From contig DAOVJS010000003.1 in NCBI GenBank assembly GCA_030673105.1, positions 1 to 44,474 on the forward strand: 44,474 nt of DNA, written 5' to 3'. The notes beneath the pieces were generated by a model, which saw nothing but the letters and a program-made list of their open reading frames with translations, did no database searches and was not told the DNA's origin. The DNA is from Spirochaetota bacterium (lineage in GTDB: Bacteria > Spirochaetota > B62-G9 > DRHN01). The position numbers and the translations under genes are program-made. Below, piece after piece: positions 9,617 to 17,840 of this stretch (positions within the stretch are counted from its first letter, which is position 1; every line of letters begins with the position of its first letter).

Positions 9617-9690
9617 CGGGCTATAGCGCAGTTTGGTAGCGCGCACGGTTCGGGACCGTGAGGTCGTGAGTTCAAATCTCACTAGCCCGA
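9617..9690 (+). tRNA. tRNA-Pro (CGG)
   Basis: CGGGCTA/TAGCCCG acceptor, anticodon stem-loop CACGG-TTCGGGA-CCGTG, T-arm GAGTTCAAATCTC; no encoded CCA; followed by T-tract. Confidence 0.95.
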
Positions 9691-9750
9691 TTTTTTTCCT
9701 CTCGTTACTCCAGTGTTATTCTACCTTCATTAATAAATAAATTTTCACAA

Positions 9751-10632
9751 CTATAAGTCGCACATATCAAGCAGCTCTGGAACGTACTTTTCCCATCCCA
9801 TGGCCATTATGTGAAGGCCCTGACACATTGGCTTTACTTCTTTTATAAATTCTACCATGAGCTCAATGCTCTTTTTCGGCCTATCCTCTTTGGATGCCTC
9901 CTTGAGAGGTGTAATCATGGAATCAGGAACCTGTACCCCGGGTACAAAGTTATTCATATAGTTGGCCATTCCTGCGGATTTGATAATGACAATTCCGCAT
10001 AGGACAGGAACCTTATATTTAGAAGCTTTGTCCATGAAATTTTCAAATACTTTAGAGTCATAAATTGCCTGTGTCTGGAAAAACTGGGCTCCTTCCTCTA
10101 TTTTTCTCTCCATTTTTATAAGCTGCATCTCTATTGGATCAGCGCCTGGAGTTACAATGGCACCGCAGAAAATATCCCCGGGAACCCCTTCCAGTTCCTG
10201 CCCGGCAAGGTCTTTTCCATTTTTTAAAGAGTTCATAGCCGTGAGTATACTCACGGAATCAAGATCGAACACGGGTTTACTTTCAGGATGATCTCCGGCT
10301 GAATTATGATCGCCTGTAAGAGCAAGTATGTTCCTGATACCCAGCACATAGCCCCCTAGAATATCTCCCTGTATGGCAAGCCTGTTTCTATCCCTGGCGG
10401 TTATTTGCAGTATAGGCTCCAATCCCTGCCTGGCCAGAAGTGTACAAATACTCAATGAACTGATACGCATCACTGAGCTCTGGTTATCTGTGACATTAAT
10501 TGCAACGACACGGTCTTTTATATATGAAACCTCCTTATCCATGCAGTGTTCCAAATCTACACCTTTCGGAGGCCCTACTTCCCCGGTAATTGTGAATTTG
10601 CCCTGCTCCAAGCTTTCCTGTAATTTACTCAT
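9751..10632 (-). CDS. metF: Methylenetetrahydrofolate reductase, MetF family
   Basis: TITGEVGPPKG, NVTDNQSSVMRISS, ITARDRNRLAIQGDILGGYVLGIRNILALTGDH, GAQFFQTQAIYD. Confidence 0.93.
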   Translation of the reverse strand: MSKLQESLEQGKFTITGEVGPPKGVDLEHCMDKEVSYIKDRVVAINVTDNQSSVMRISSLSICTLLARQGLEPILQITARDRNRLAIQGDILGGYVLGIRNILALTGDHNSAGDHPESKPVFDLDSVSILTAMNSLKNGKDLAGQELEGVPGDIFCGAIVTPGADPIEMQLIKMERKIEEGAQFFQTQAIYDSKVFENFMDKASKYKVPVLCGIVIIKSAGMANYMNNFVPGVQVPDSMITPLKEASKEDRPKKSIELMVEFIKEVKPMCQGLHIMAMGWEKYVPELLDMCDL

Positions 10633-11347
10633 TCGATGCCTCCTCCTTCTCTGAATTCAGCACAGGTGCTGAATAAATTTCAGCTTTTTCCAGTGCCCAG
10701 CGCGTTGTGGTCCTCTCCTTATCAGGCACATCCATTTTTCTGTAGTCCCGTAAACGCGGGAGCTTCTTTAAATTTTCCAGTTTTCCAAGCTCGTTCAATC
10801 TTATATAAATAAGATTCCAACCACAATCCCTTTCATTTTCCACCTCGCATTTGCCATCATGCTGGCCGCCGCACATTCCATTAATCAGGCTCTTTGAGCA
10901 CATTGTTATGGGGCATATACCGCCGGTAAGTGCAAGATAACAGGTGCCGCAGCCCGCGCATCGCTCGCTGGAAGGCCATAGTCCCTGCATACCCTGGCTT
11001 GATAACGTATCGTTGGCAGGTATGACCGGAATATCTATCATATTTCCAGTAGCCTGAACACCGATGCCGCAGGATATTACGAGTACTGCCTGTGATTTTT
11101 TAAGCTTCTCAATATGGTATATAAGCTTTGATCCAACAAGGGCCTTGTTACACAGAAAGTCTATTTCAGTGCTTCCCTCAACTTCTATGCCATTCTTTGA
11201 AAGCTGCTCTGTTAGTTCATCGATTCTCGGTTTTCCGCCTGAATCACACCCTACAGGGCACCCTCCGCATGCGACAATAAACAGGCTCTTGTAACCTGAG
11301 ACCATCTCAATAAGTTCTTTACCTGGCTTTGGAACATTGACAACCAT
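10625..11347 (-). CDS. metV: MetV-like Fe-S partner of MetF (MTHFR C-terminal zinc-binding/MetV family)
   Basis: Cys-rich: VACGGCPVGCDSGG, CAGCGTCYLALTGGICPITMCSKSLINGMCGGQHDGKCEVENERDCGW; overlaps metF by 8 nt. Confidence 0.88.
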   Translation of the reverse strand: MVVNVPKPGKELIEMVSGYKSLFIVACGGCPVGCDSGGKPRIDELTEQLSKNGIEVEGSTEIDFLCNKALVGSKLIYHIEKLKKSQAVLVISCGIGVQATGNMIDIPVIPANDTLSSQGMQGLWPSSERCAGCGTCYLALTGGICPITMCSKSLINGMCGGQHDGKCEVENERDCGWNLIYIRLNELGKLENLKKLPRLRDYRKMDVPDKERTTTRWALEKAEIYSAPVLNSEKEEASNE

Positions 11348-11386
11348 TCATGTGCCTCCTTATTTAAATGCTGGTTTTTTATAGTC

Positions 11387-11848
11387 TTAACTGACTGTTT
11401 CGATGCCTTCCTTCTTTAATTCATCCAGAACTGTTGCTATGATGTAGTTCATTTTTTCTTTTATTTGCGGAGAAAGCTCCATTGAGAGTTCAATTTTATA
11501 AGGCTCGATACCGAAAAAAACGACCTCATCCGGAAATTTTCCCAAAACCCTCTCCAGTTTAATCGATTCCAGGACTCCAAAATCATGAAGAGATATCGTC
11601 ACAGGCCTTCCTGCCTCTTCAATATCGCCCGGTTTAAATCGATAAACGGTTCCCGCCTCCCGGCCTCCGTTTACAGCATCGATAATAATAACCTTTTCAA
11701 AACTTCTAAGATCGGATACGATATTGAAAAAAGAAGTTCCCGCATCTATTAACTCAATGTCCCCTGTATACGATTTCTTTTCCAGTATATTTACTACTTC
11801 TATACCGACGCCTTCGTCTCCCATCAGTATATTTCCAACTCCAACCAC
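11387..11848 (-). CDS. [NiFe]-hydrogenase maturation endopeptidase (HyaD/HycI family); real start probably upstream
   Basis: VGVGNILMGDEGVGIEVV, IDAGTSFF, VIIIDAVNGGREAGTVYRF; directly downstream of the large subunit. Confidence 0.92.
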   Translation of the reverse strand: MVGVGNILMGDEGVGIEVVNILEKKSYTGDIELIDAGTSFFNIVSDLRSFEKVIIIDAVNGGREAGTVYRFKPGDIEEAGRPVTISLHDFGVLESIKLERVLGKFPDEVVFFGIEPYKIELSMELSPQIKEKMNYIIATVLDELKKEGIETVS

Positions 11849-11884
11849 TGCTATCTTTTTCTGAGCCGTAATTGTATACCCTTT

Positions 11885-13444
11885 TTAGACAACTCTTAGA
11901 GCTCCAAGCTTCTTCCCTTTTATATTTAAAGTATGAACCGAACACGCCAGGCATGGATCAAAGGATCTGGCAATACGGACAAGCTCATAAGGATTTTCAG
12001 GATTTTTCACCTCTGTTCCAATGAGCGCCTGTTCCATTGGCCCCGATTGTTCCTTTTCATCTTTCGGAGAACCGTTCCATGTGGTAGGCACAACGAGCTG
12101 GTATCTTTCTATTTTTTTATTTTTGATCTTTATCCAGTGGCCCAGTGCCCCACGCGGCCCATCGACGATTCCCATGCCCTCTGATTCCTCCGGTATTTCA
12201 TAGGCTACGCATACAGGCTCTCCTGCCTTTAGTTCCAAAACCCAATCGGCCATACTGTCCGCGATCAGCTTGGCATCCAGAGCGCGAGCCGCATGTCTTC
12301 CGAGAACCGAGTTAAGGTCCTTTGTTTCAATATTCAATGCTTTCATGCAACCCTCAAGCGCTTCTTTTACCTGTTTCTGACCGGAAAGATACGACACTAC
12401 CCATCGAGCGAGCGGTCCGACTTCATAAACCTTTCCTTCGTACCTTGGTGACCTGATCCAGCTGTATCCTTCTTTTTTCCGTGCATTGGGTTTTGTATCT
12501 TCTTTAGTAGGATGTAAAGCATCCTCACCTTCATACCACGAGTGTTTTATACTTTCGGTAATGCTGTCGGTATTCAATTTTTTCAAGGCACTCAGGCCTT
12601 CAACAGCACCCTGAGGAATCAATCGTTTCCTGGTCGTATAATCATCTGACTTCCCATCAAGGTCAAAAACTCCGTAGCTGAGAAAGTTTCCGGGACCTGC
12701 GCCTATGTTGAAATAATCAGAGTAGGTTTTTGCTACCGCTATTACGTCCGGAATATATGTGTTATCAATAAAATATCTCAGCTTATTAAGCCTCCATAAA
12801 AACCGTGTGATTTTATCTATTGAAGGATGCTCCGTTACCCCGCCGGGAACGACCGACGCGTTATGAGGCATCTTTCCACCAAACAGGGTAAGCATTTCAT
12901 GTGAGAGCCTTCTCATTTCCAGGGCTGTCAGATAGTGTTTTGTCAGTTCCTGGTTTGTTTCTTTATCAAACCGGTAATCACCCTCATACCTTGGAACAAA
13001 AGGCGAAAGCTCACCCCTTGCTATGAAGTCTTTTAAAGAATTCAATTCAGCATCTTTACCGCTGTAGTCAGCTACGGCAGTCACATCTGCAAAATCAAGC
13101 GCCGCTAAATGGTAAAAGTGAAGAATATGTGATTGGATATAATTGGCCCCGAGGATGAGATTTCGAAGGATTCTTCCATTATCCGGAACTTTATCTGCAA
13201 TACCAAACGCACTGTCAAGATTCAGGGTCGATGCTGTTCCATGCACCGTAGGGCAGACACCACAGACTCTCTGCGTGATTCTCTGCGCGTCTCTCGGATC
13301 TCTATCCCTCAAGAAGATTTCAAAACCTCTGAAGAGTGTTCCTGAACATTGAGCATCCTTAACCACTCCATCCTCAAGATAGGCATCTATCTTCATATGA
13401 CCTTCAATTCTGGTCAATGGGTCAATTGTTATCTTGGTCGACAT
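11885..13444 (-). CDS. [NiFe]-hydrogenase large subunit
   Basis: L1 RVCGVCPTVHGTAS; L2 DPCLACSVH followed by 15-aa C-terminal peptide TLNIKGKKLGALRVV; RIEGHMKIDAYLEDG. Confidence 0.97.
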   Translation of the reverse strand: MSTKITIDPLTRIEGHMKIDAYLEDGVVKDAQCSGTLFRGFEIFLRDRDPRDAQRITQRVCGVCPTVHGTASTLNLDSAFGIADKVPDNGRILRNLILGANYIQSHILHFYHLAALDFADVTAVADYSGKDAELNSLKDFIARGELSPFVPRYEGDYRFDKETNQELTKHYLTALEMRRLSHEMLTLFGGKMPHNASVVPGGVTEHPSIDKITRFLWRLNKLRYFIDNTYIPDVIAVAKTYSDYFNIGAGPGNFLSYGVFDLDGKSDDYTTRKRLIPQGAVEGLSALKKLNTDSITESIKHSWYEGEDALHPTKEDTKPNARKKEGYSWIRSPRYEGKVYEVGPLARWVVSYLSGQKQVKEALEGCMKALNIETKDLNSVLGRHAARALDAKLIADSMADWVLELKAGEPVCVAYEIPEESEGMGIVDGPRGALGHWIKIKNKKIERYQLVVPTTWNGSPKDEKEQSGPMEQALIGTEVKNPENPYELVRIARSFDPCLACSVHTLNIKGKKLGALRVV

Positions 13445-13465
13445 GATTACCCTCCGTTTTTGAAG

Positions 13466-14350
13466 TTAACGTGTTTTAATTTTAAATCTTTCAAGCGCGT
13501 CTTCATTTAGCTTTGTAAACATGGGTGCAAGTTTATCTTGAAAGTCGGGCTCCACACATCCTATACACTGCGCACCTGCACCTATACACCAGTTTGTTCC
13601 ATTATTCCACTGCCTGCTGGGACAGTCAGCATAACTATATGGTCCTTTACAGCCGATTTCATATAGGCAGCCTGGCTCGCTGGGGTTTCGCGCGAACTGA
13701 CCTGCATCAAAAAATGCACGGCGAGGGCAGTTGTCGTGAATAAGATCTTTAAAAAACGCTTTTGGTCTTAATTTTTCGTCCAGGTCATCAGGTGACGGAA
13801 GACCATTAATAAGAACATGCGCTATTGTCCCGACTATCCAATCGGGGTGCGGCGGGCATCCCGGAATATTAATCAACGGTGTGGATATACCCTCATTTTT
13901 GAAAAAATCAGCCACAGACAGTGCTCCGGTGGGGTTTGGAGCCCCTGATGGTATACCTCCGTAGGAAGAACACGTTCCCACAGCAAGCACGGCAAGCGCG
14001 TCTCTAGCGAGCTCAGCCGTCATATCTTTCATTACAACTTCCTCTCCATCAAGTTTACCAATTGTGCAGTAGAGTCCATCCTCTGCAGTCGGAACAGACC
14101 CTTCCACCATGAGAATGTACTCATTCGGCTTTTGAGAAATAGTTTCTCTCAATATCTTTACGACAGGCTCACCCTGCCCTGCCATTAATGTGGCGTGAAA
14201 TATGAGAGATACATGCTTCCCGGGAAGAACAGGATCAACTAAAACGTTCTGGATACTCGGACTAATTGAATTTAACAGCGAAACAGAACACCCTGAACAG
14301 GCAGCCCCTGCTATCCAAATCGCTGGAAACTCTACGACTTTTGAAGACAC
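13466..14350 (-). CDS. [NiFe]-hydrogenase small subunit, no Tat signal, GTG start
   Basis: WIAGAACSGCSVSLLN, GTCSSYGGIP, NIPGCPPHPDWIVG, HDNCPRRAFFDAGQF, CPSRQWNNGTNWCIGAGAQCIGC; SD GGAGG 7 nt upstream of GTG. Confidence 0.96.
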   Translation of the reverse strand: MSSKVVEFPAIWIAGAACSGCSVSLLNSISPSIQNVLVDPVLPGKHVSLIFHATLMAGQGEPVVKILRETISQKPNEYILMVEGSVPTAEDGLYCTIGKLDGEEVVMKDMTAELARDALAVLAVGTCSSYGGIPSGAPNPTGALSVADFFKNEGISTPLINIPGCPPHPDWIVGTIAHVLINGLPSPDDLDEKLRPKAFFKDLIHDNCPRRAFFDAGQFARNPSEPGCLYEIGCKGPYSYADCPSRQWNNGTNWCIGAGAQCIGCVEPDFQDKLAPMFTKLNEDALERFKIKTR

Positions 14351-14517
14351 GATCAGCCTCCTTTGTGGTTTTAATTATTAATTTTTCCAATTTGTTTTGG
14401 CAATTAATATTCTGTCTTATTGAAAATTTACCTGATTTCAATTTTTGATGATTTATAAGACGAAGTTTAAGGAGCTCCCACATTTTTCTGTGTGTTTAAA
14501 ATTTAACAATTTAGTAA

Positions 14518-14546
14518 ATTATAGACAGGCGCGAATGTAAAGTCAA
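14518..14546 (-). promoter_or_regulatory. Near-consensus sigma-70 promoter for the hydrogenase-metVF operon
   Basis: On the minus strand: TTGACT - 17 nt (TTACATTCGCGCCTGTC) - TATAAT. Confidence 0.85.
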
Positions 14547-14585
14547 GAAAAAATTAATCATCATATTAGCCATTCATTCACGGGT

Positions 14586-15296
14586 TCATGACCCGGATGG
14601 AATTGACTTTATAAATGTAAATAGTTTCCTGTAAATGTTTAATGTATCGGTAAATGATACATCAAAATAATTAACAATCTCAACCCTTTTAAACATAAGC
14701 GCGATAATCAGGGCAAGAACAATCACAGACCAGGTAAATATAAAAATCAAGGATGAAAAATGTCCGTATCTTTTTAGATCGGGTTGATCTATTTGAATAT
14801 AATGAATGGTTGCAATTACATGAAAAGAAAGCGATATTCCAATAAAAAAATAGAAAATACCGGAAAGCAAGGCGCTCTGAAAAAATATCCATACAATTTT
14901 AAAAACACATATTATCACAAGAGTATACAGGGGCAGGGAATATGGAGCAAGAGCAATGATTATATTAACTCTTTCAGTCTTTACAAACCCTTCATTTCTC
15001 TTGAGAGACATGCTCTTTACCTTCACCCCGCTGATTAGGGCAAACAAGACATGTGACAGCTCATGTTCGAGAATATAACTTTTCGCAGGAGGGCCGAATA
15101 AAAGGAAAAGTATGAGAAAAATTACGAATCCGCCCGCAGAAGACAGCATCCCGGGAGTAAATGTATGGTAATCTGCAAATAAAACCGGCATATGCAACAC
15201 GAGAGAAACAGCAAGCGGAATAATCCCTAGAGAAATTACTAAAAGGAGTGGCTTGAGAACTACTTTGTTATTTCTTTTTTTTGTTTTTCGCCTCAA
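14586..15296 (-). CDS. Membrane protein with HExxH motif, probable M50-like metalloprotease
   Basis: Multiple TM segments; ILEHELSHVLFALISGVKVKSMSLKRNEGFV. Confidence 0.65.
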   Translation of the reverse strand: MRRKTKKRNNKVVLKPLLLVISLGIIPLAVSLVLHMPVLFADYHTFTPGMLSSAGGFVIFLILFLLFGPPAKSYILEHELSHVLFALISGVKVKSMSLKRNEGFVKTERVNIIIALAPYSLPLYTLVIICVFKIVWIFFQSALLSGIFYFFIGISLSFHVIATIHYIQIDQPDLKRYGHFSSLIFIFTWSVIVLALIIALMFKRVEIVNYFDVSFTDTLNIYRKLFTFIKSIPSGS

Positions 15297-15669
15297 CTAT
15301 CTTTGCTAACATGTCCCGGGCTAATTTTTTTGCTGCAGGTTCCTGAAACTCATTCGTAACTTTTCGAAAATATATTTCAGCTTTATCGTATTCTTCCTTT
15401 ACATAATAACAAAAGCCGATCTCATAATGGGCCCAGGTACTTGCCCTCAATTTATCCGGATAATTTGTTATTATTGCCTCGTAAGCTGTTATCGCATTAT
15501 CAAATCTGTTGTTATCAAACTCTTTCTGAGCTATTTTGTCATATTCGATTATTGTAAGTGGCTTTCCATCCTTATATAAAGCCGGCATCTTTGAAGCACA
15601 GGAAAGAAAAATATATGAAATAGTCAGTATTATTATGAGATATAGATATGTATATAAATTTTTTCTCAT
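15268..15669 (-). CDS. TPR lipoprotein (BamD/YbgF-like)
   Basis: Lipobox IFLSCAS; FDNAITAYEAIITNYPDKLRASTWAHYEIGFCYYVKEEYDKAEIYFRKV. Confidence 0.75.
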   Translation of the reverse strand: MRKNLYTYLYLIIILTISYIFLSCASKMPALYKDGKPLTIIEYDKIAQKEFDNNRFDNAITAYEAIITNYPDKLRASTWAHYEIGFCYYVKEEYDKAEIYFRKVTNEFQEPAAKKLARDMLAKIVEAKNKKKK

Positions 15670-15693
15670 TATGACCTTGTTGTATATTAAACC

Positions 15694-16068
15694 CTAAAAT
15701 GAGTAGATTTCATCTTTTATTGGAAGGCTCTTTCGTAGTTCTTTAATAAAAGATTTTTCTTCACCCATTGGATCATAAAATTCACATTCTGGAAGTGTTC
15801 GCCTGACTATGGTAAAATACTTATAAATTTTTTCTTCGCCTGATTTTTTCTTCCACAATCCGTTACTGCATTTGACCCTGAGCACATATGAACCTTTTTC
15901 ACCTACCGATTGCTTGAAAAGCACGCAGTGCCTGCAGTTAGCGCAGTAAATCTTATCAATATCCACGTTGGTGCCACCATCATGATGGTCTGATTCCATT
16001 TCAACTCCGGCATTAACGATATCTCTTTTCCGATAAAATATACCTCTATTTAAAAAAGTCAACAACAA
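15694..16068 (-). CDS. Uncharacterised Cys-rich small protein, possible zinc-binding
   Basis: IYCANCRHCVLFK...VKCSNGLWKK...LPECEFYD; true start may be the internal MESDHHDG. Confidence 0.55.
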   Translation of the reverse strand: MLLTFLNRGIFYRKRDIVNAGVEMESDHHDGGTNVDIDKIYCANCRHCVLFKQSVGEKGSYVLRVKCSNGLWKKKSGEEKIYKYFTIVRRTLPECEFYDPMGEEKSFIKELRKSLPIKDEIYSF

Positions 16069-16075
16069 ATTAAAC

Positions 16076-16106
16076 TTGACAGTATAGTTATTAATAGTTT
16101 TATTTA
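16076..16106 (+). promoter_or_regulatory. Candidate promoter for tRNA-Ala
   Basis: TTGACA then weak -10-like TTTATT/TATTTA 17-19 nt downstream. Confidence 0.4.
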
Positions 16107-16136
16107 AAAAAATTGTTAGTATGAGTATGGTTTTAA

Positions 16137-16209
16137 GGGGGTGTAGCTCAGCTGGGAGAGCACTTGAATGGCATTCAAGGGGTCAGGGGTTCGAATCCCC
16201 TCACCTCCA
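16137..16209 (+). tRNA. tRNA-Ala (GGC)
   Basis: GGGGGTG/CACCTCC acceptor, GTAGCTCAGCTGGGAGAGC D-arm, CTTGA-ATGGCAT-TCAAG, GGGGTTCGAATCCCC. Confidence 0.96.
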
Positions 16210-16246
16210 AAACATTCCATGAAGTCAAAAGGTAAAGGGGTAAGCA

Positions 16247-17818
16247 GTGGTTGAAAATGAGAAATTGGATCCGGAAATAGCTGATCTGCTGGGTATTCAA
16301 TCCGGGACAGCAGATCCGGAAATCGGTACAGCAGGACAAACCGCACCTTCAACAGATAAAATCCAAAAAACTGAAATGCGCTCACTTAACCTGCATGGTT
16401 TTTTAACCGATAAAAATCATTATTCAAAAATTATTGATATGACAGGAGAATACGGAACGAGGTTAAACGAGATATTGTCAAAGTTCTTAAAAGCGACGGA
16501 TAAAGACGAAAAGTCCATGTACCGTGAAAGACTTACCCCAGCCTACTGGAATATGTTAACACACCTTATTAACAATTTTTTTAGTAGCCTGACTGACGAA
16601 AAACAGGCCCTTTATCGTTATGGATTACTCAATAATACCTTCATCGATGCGAGCCAGAGGAACATCCTCATGAGTATAAATACCAGCACTACACAGGATG
16701 ACTTTTCTTTTGTAGATGAATGGTTATTAAAGGTTGGCAATGGAATAATATCACCAAGCTCCATAGATGAGACTGTTAAGGCAAAAAAGAAATCACCATC
16801 TGCTGTTAAAGCAAAACTGGATAGAAAAAGAGGTTCAAAAGATGCTGAACATGTAAATTTCAAGCAAAAATCAGAGCAGCATCGAATGATAGAGAAAAGT
16901 CTTAAGAGCTGCATCACGATTATTTTAAATCATGATCTTATTTCGGAATATGAGAACGTACTAGCCCCTTACAATTCTGAACAAAAAAAAGCACTCTTAC
17001 AGGTTCAAAATATTACAAAAAGTCTGATTAAATCAAATAAGGATATAGAAGCTTCCTACAGGACCCTTGTGGGTCTTGATGGGGATATAAAATCCCTTCA
17101 GAACTCAGGCATTGACCTGTCAGTGGAAGTTGACACAAAAACAGTGACAGAGGAATTCTTATCAATTCGACAGATGATCAAATTAACAGTTGGAAGGCAG
17201 GGGAACCATTTCCCTTTTCTCATTAAATACTATATGCCAAACAGTGATATTGAAGTATGTACTAAAAACAACCTTGAGAAAACCCTGAAAGAAATAGAGG
17301 CAATTGATCCGGGTGTTTTTATTAGAAAATATAAACAGGAGGAACACAGGATAGTTCCTCGTTTTATCATTGTACCCGCTTATGGTAATTATGGAATATG
17401 CTGGGAGCCTTTTGAAAGGATGAACAAGGCCACGAGCAAGGGCAGAATTGCGGTTCCCATGTTCCCCCGTGATTTAAAAATTGCAGTTTTAAATGCGCTC
17501 GGTGATTTGAGATGGCAGATTGCTAAAGAGAAGGCGCTCCATTACTGGATGGAAGAGGGGCTGACAGGGCACTACTACGAATATTCACAAAAAAATAAAT
17601 TAAAAGGCGACTTAAAGCAGGCGTTTATTCAGGATTACATTCTGTGGATCAAATTTGAATCACAGGGAATGCAAAAACTGAATCGGGAAGTCCGAACCAT
17701 TTTCTGGAGATATATCCCATTCACTCAAGAACTTAAAGAAACATTGAAAAACAGGGGCTTTTACTATTCTGAACTCTATAAAAAGGACCAAACGCGGGCA
17801 ATGTCAAGGGGTTATTAA
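16247..17818 (+). CDS. Large uncharacterised protein (523 aa)
   Basis: Long intact ORF, GTG start with upstream GGTAAAGGGG; no family recognised. Confidence 0.8.
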   Translation: MVENEKLDPEIADLLGIQSGTADPEIGTAGQTAPSTDKIQKTEMRSLNLHGFLTDKNHYSKIIDMTGEYGTRLNEILSKFLKATDKDEKSMYRERLTPAYWNMLTHLINNFFSSLTDEKQALYRYGLLNNTFIDASQRNILMSINTSTTQDDFSFVDEWLLKVGNGIISPSSIDETVKAKKKSPSAVKAKLDRKRGSKDAEHVNFKQKSEQHRMIEKSLKSCITIILNHDLISEYENVLAPYNSEQKKALLQVQNITKSLIKSNKDIEASYRTLVGLDGDIKSLQNSGIDLSVEVDTKTVTEEFLSIRQMIKLTVGRQGNHFPFLIKYYMPNSDIEVCTKNNLEKTLKEIEAIDPGVFIRKYKQEEHRIVPRFIIVPAYGNYGICWEPFERMNKATSKGRIAVPMFPRDLKIAVLNALGDLRWQIAKEKALHYWMEEGLTGHYYEYSQKNKLKGDLKQAFIQDYILWIKFESQGMQKLNREVRTIFWRYIPFTQELKETLKNRGFYYSELYKKDQTRAMSRGY

Positions 17819-17840
17819 AACTGCGGTAATAAAACAAGCC

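Noticed and set aside
11754-11954. 66-aa minus ORF spanning the large-subunit/protease junction
   Set aside because: Out of frame with both recognisable proteins; low-complexity RRRRRYRSS.
14262-14483. 73-aa ORF overlapping the hydrogenase small subunit, containing SRRVSSDLDSRG that superficially suggests a Tat-like motif
   Set aside because: Different frame from the small subunit, no Shine-Dalgarno, no hydrophobic stretch in the right place.
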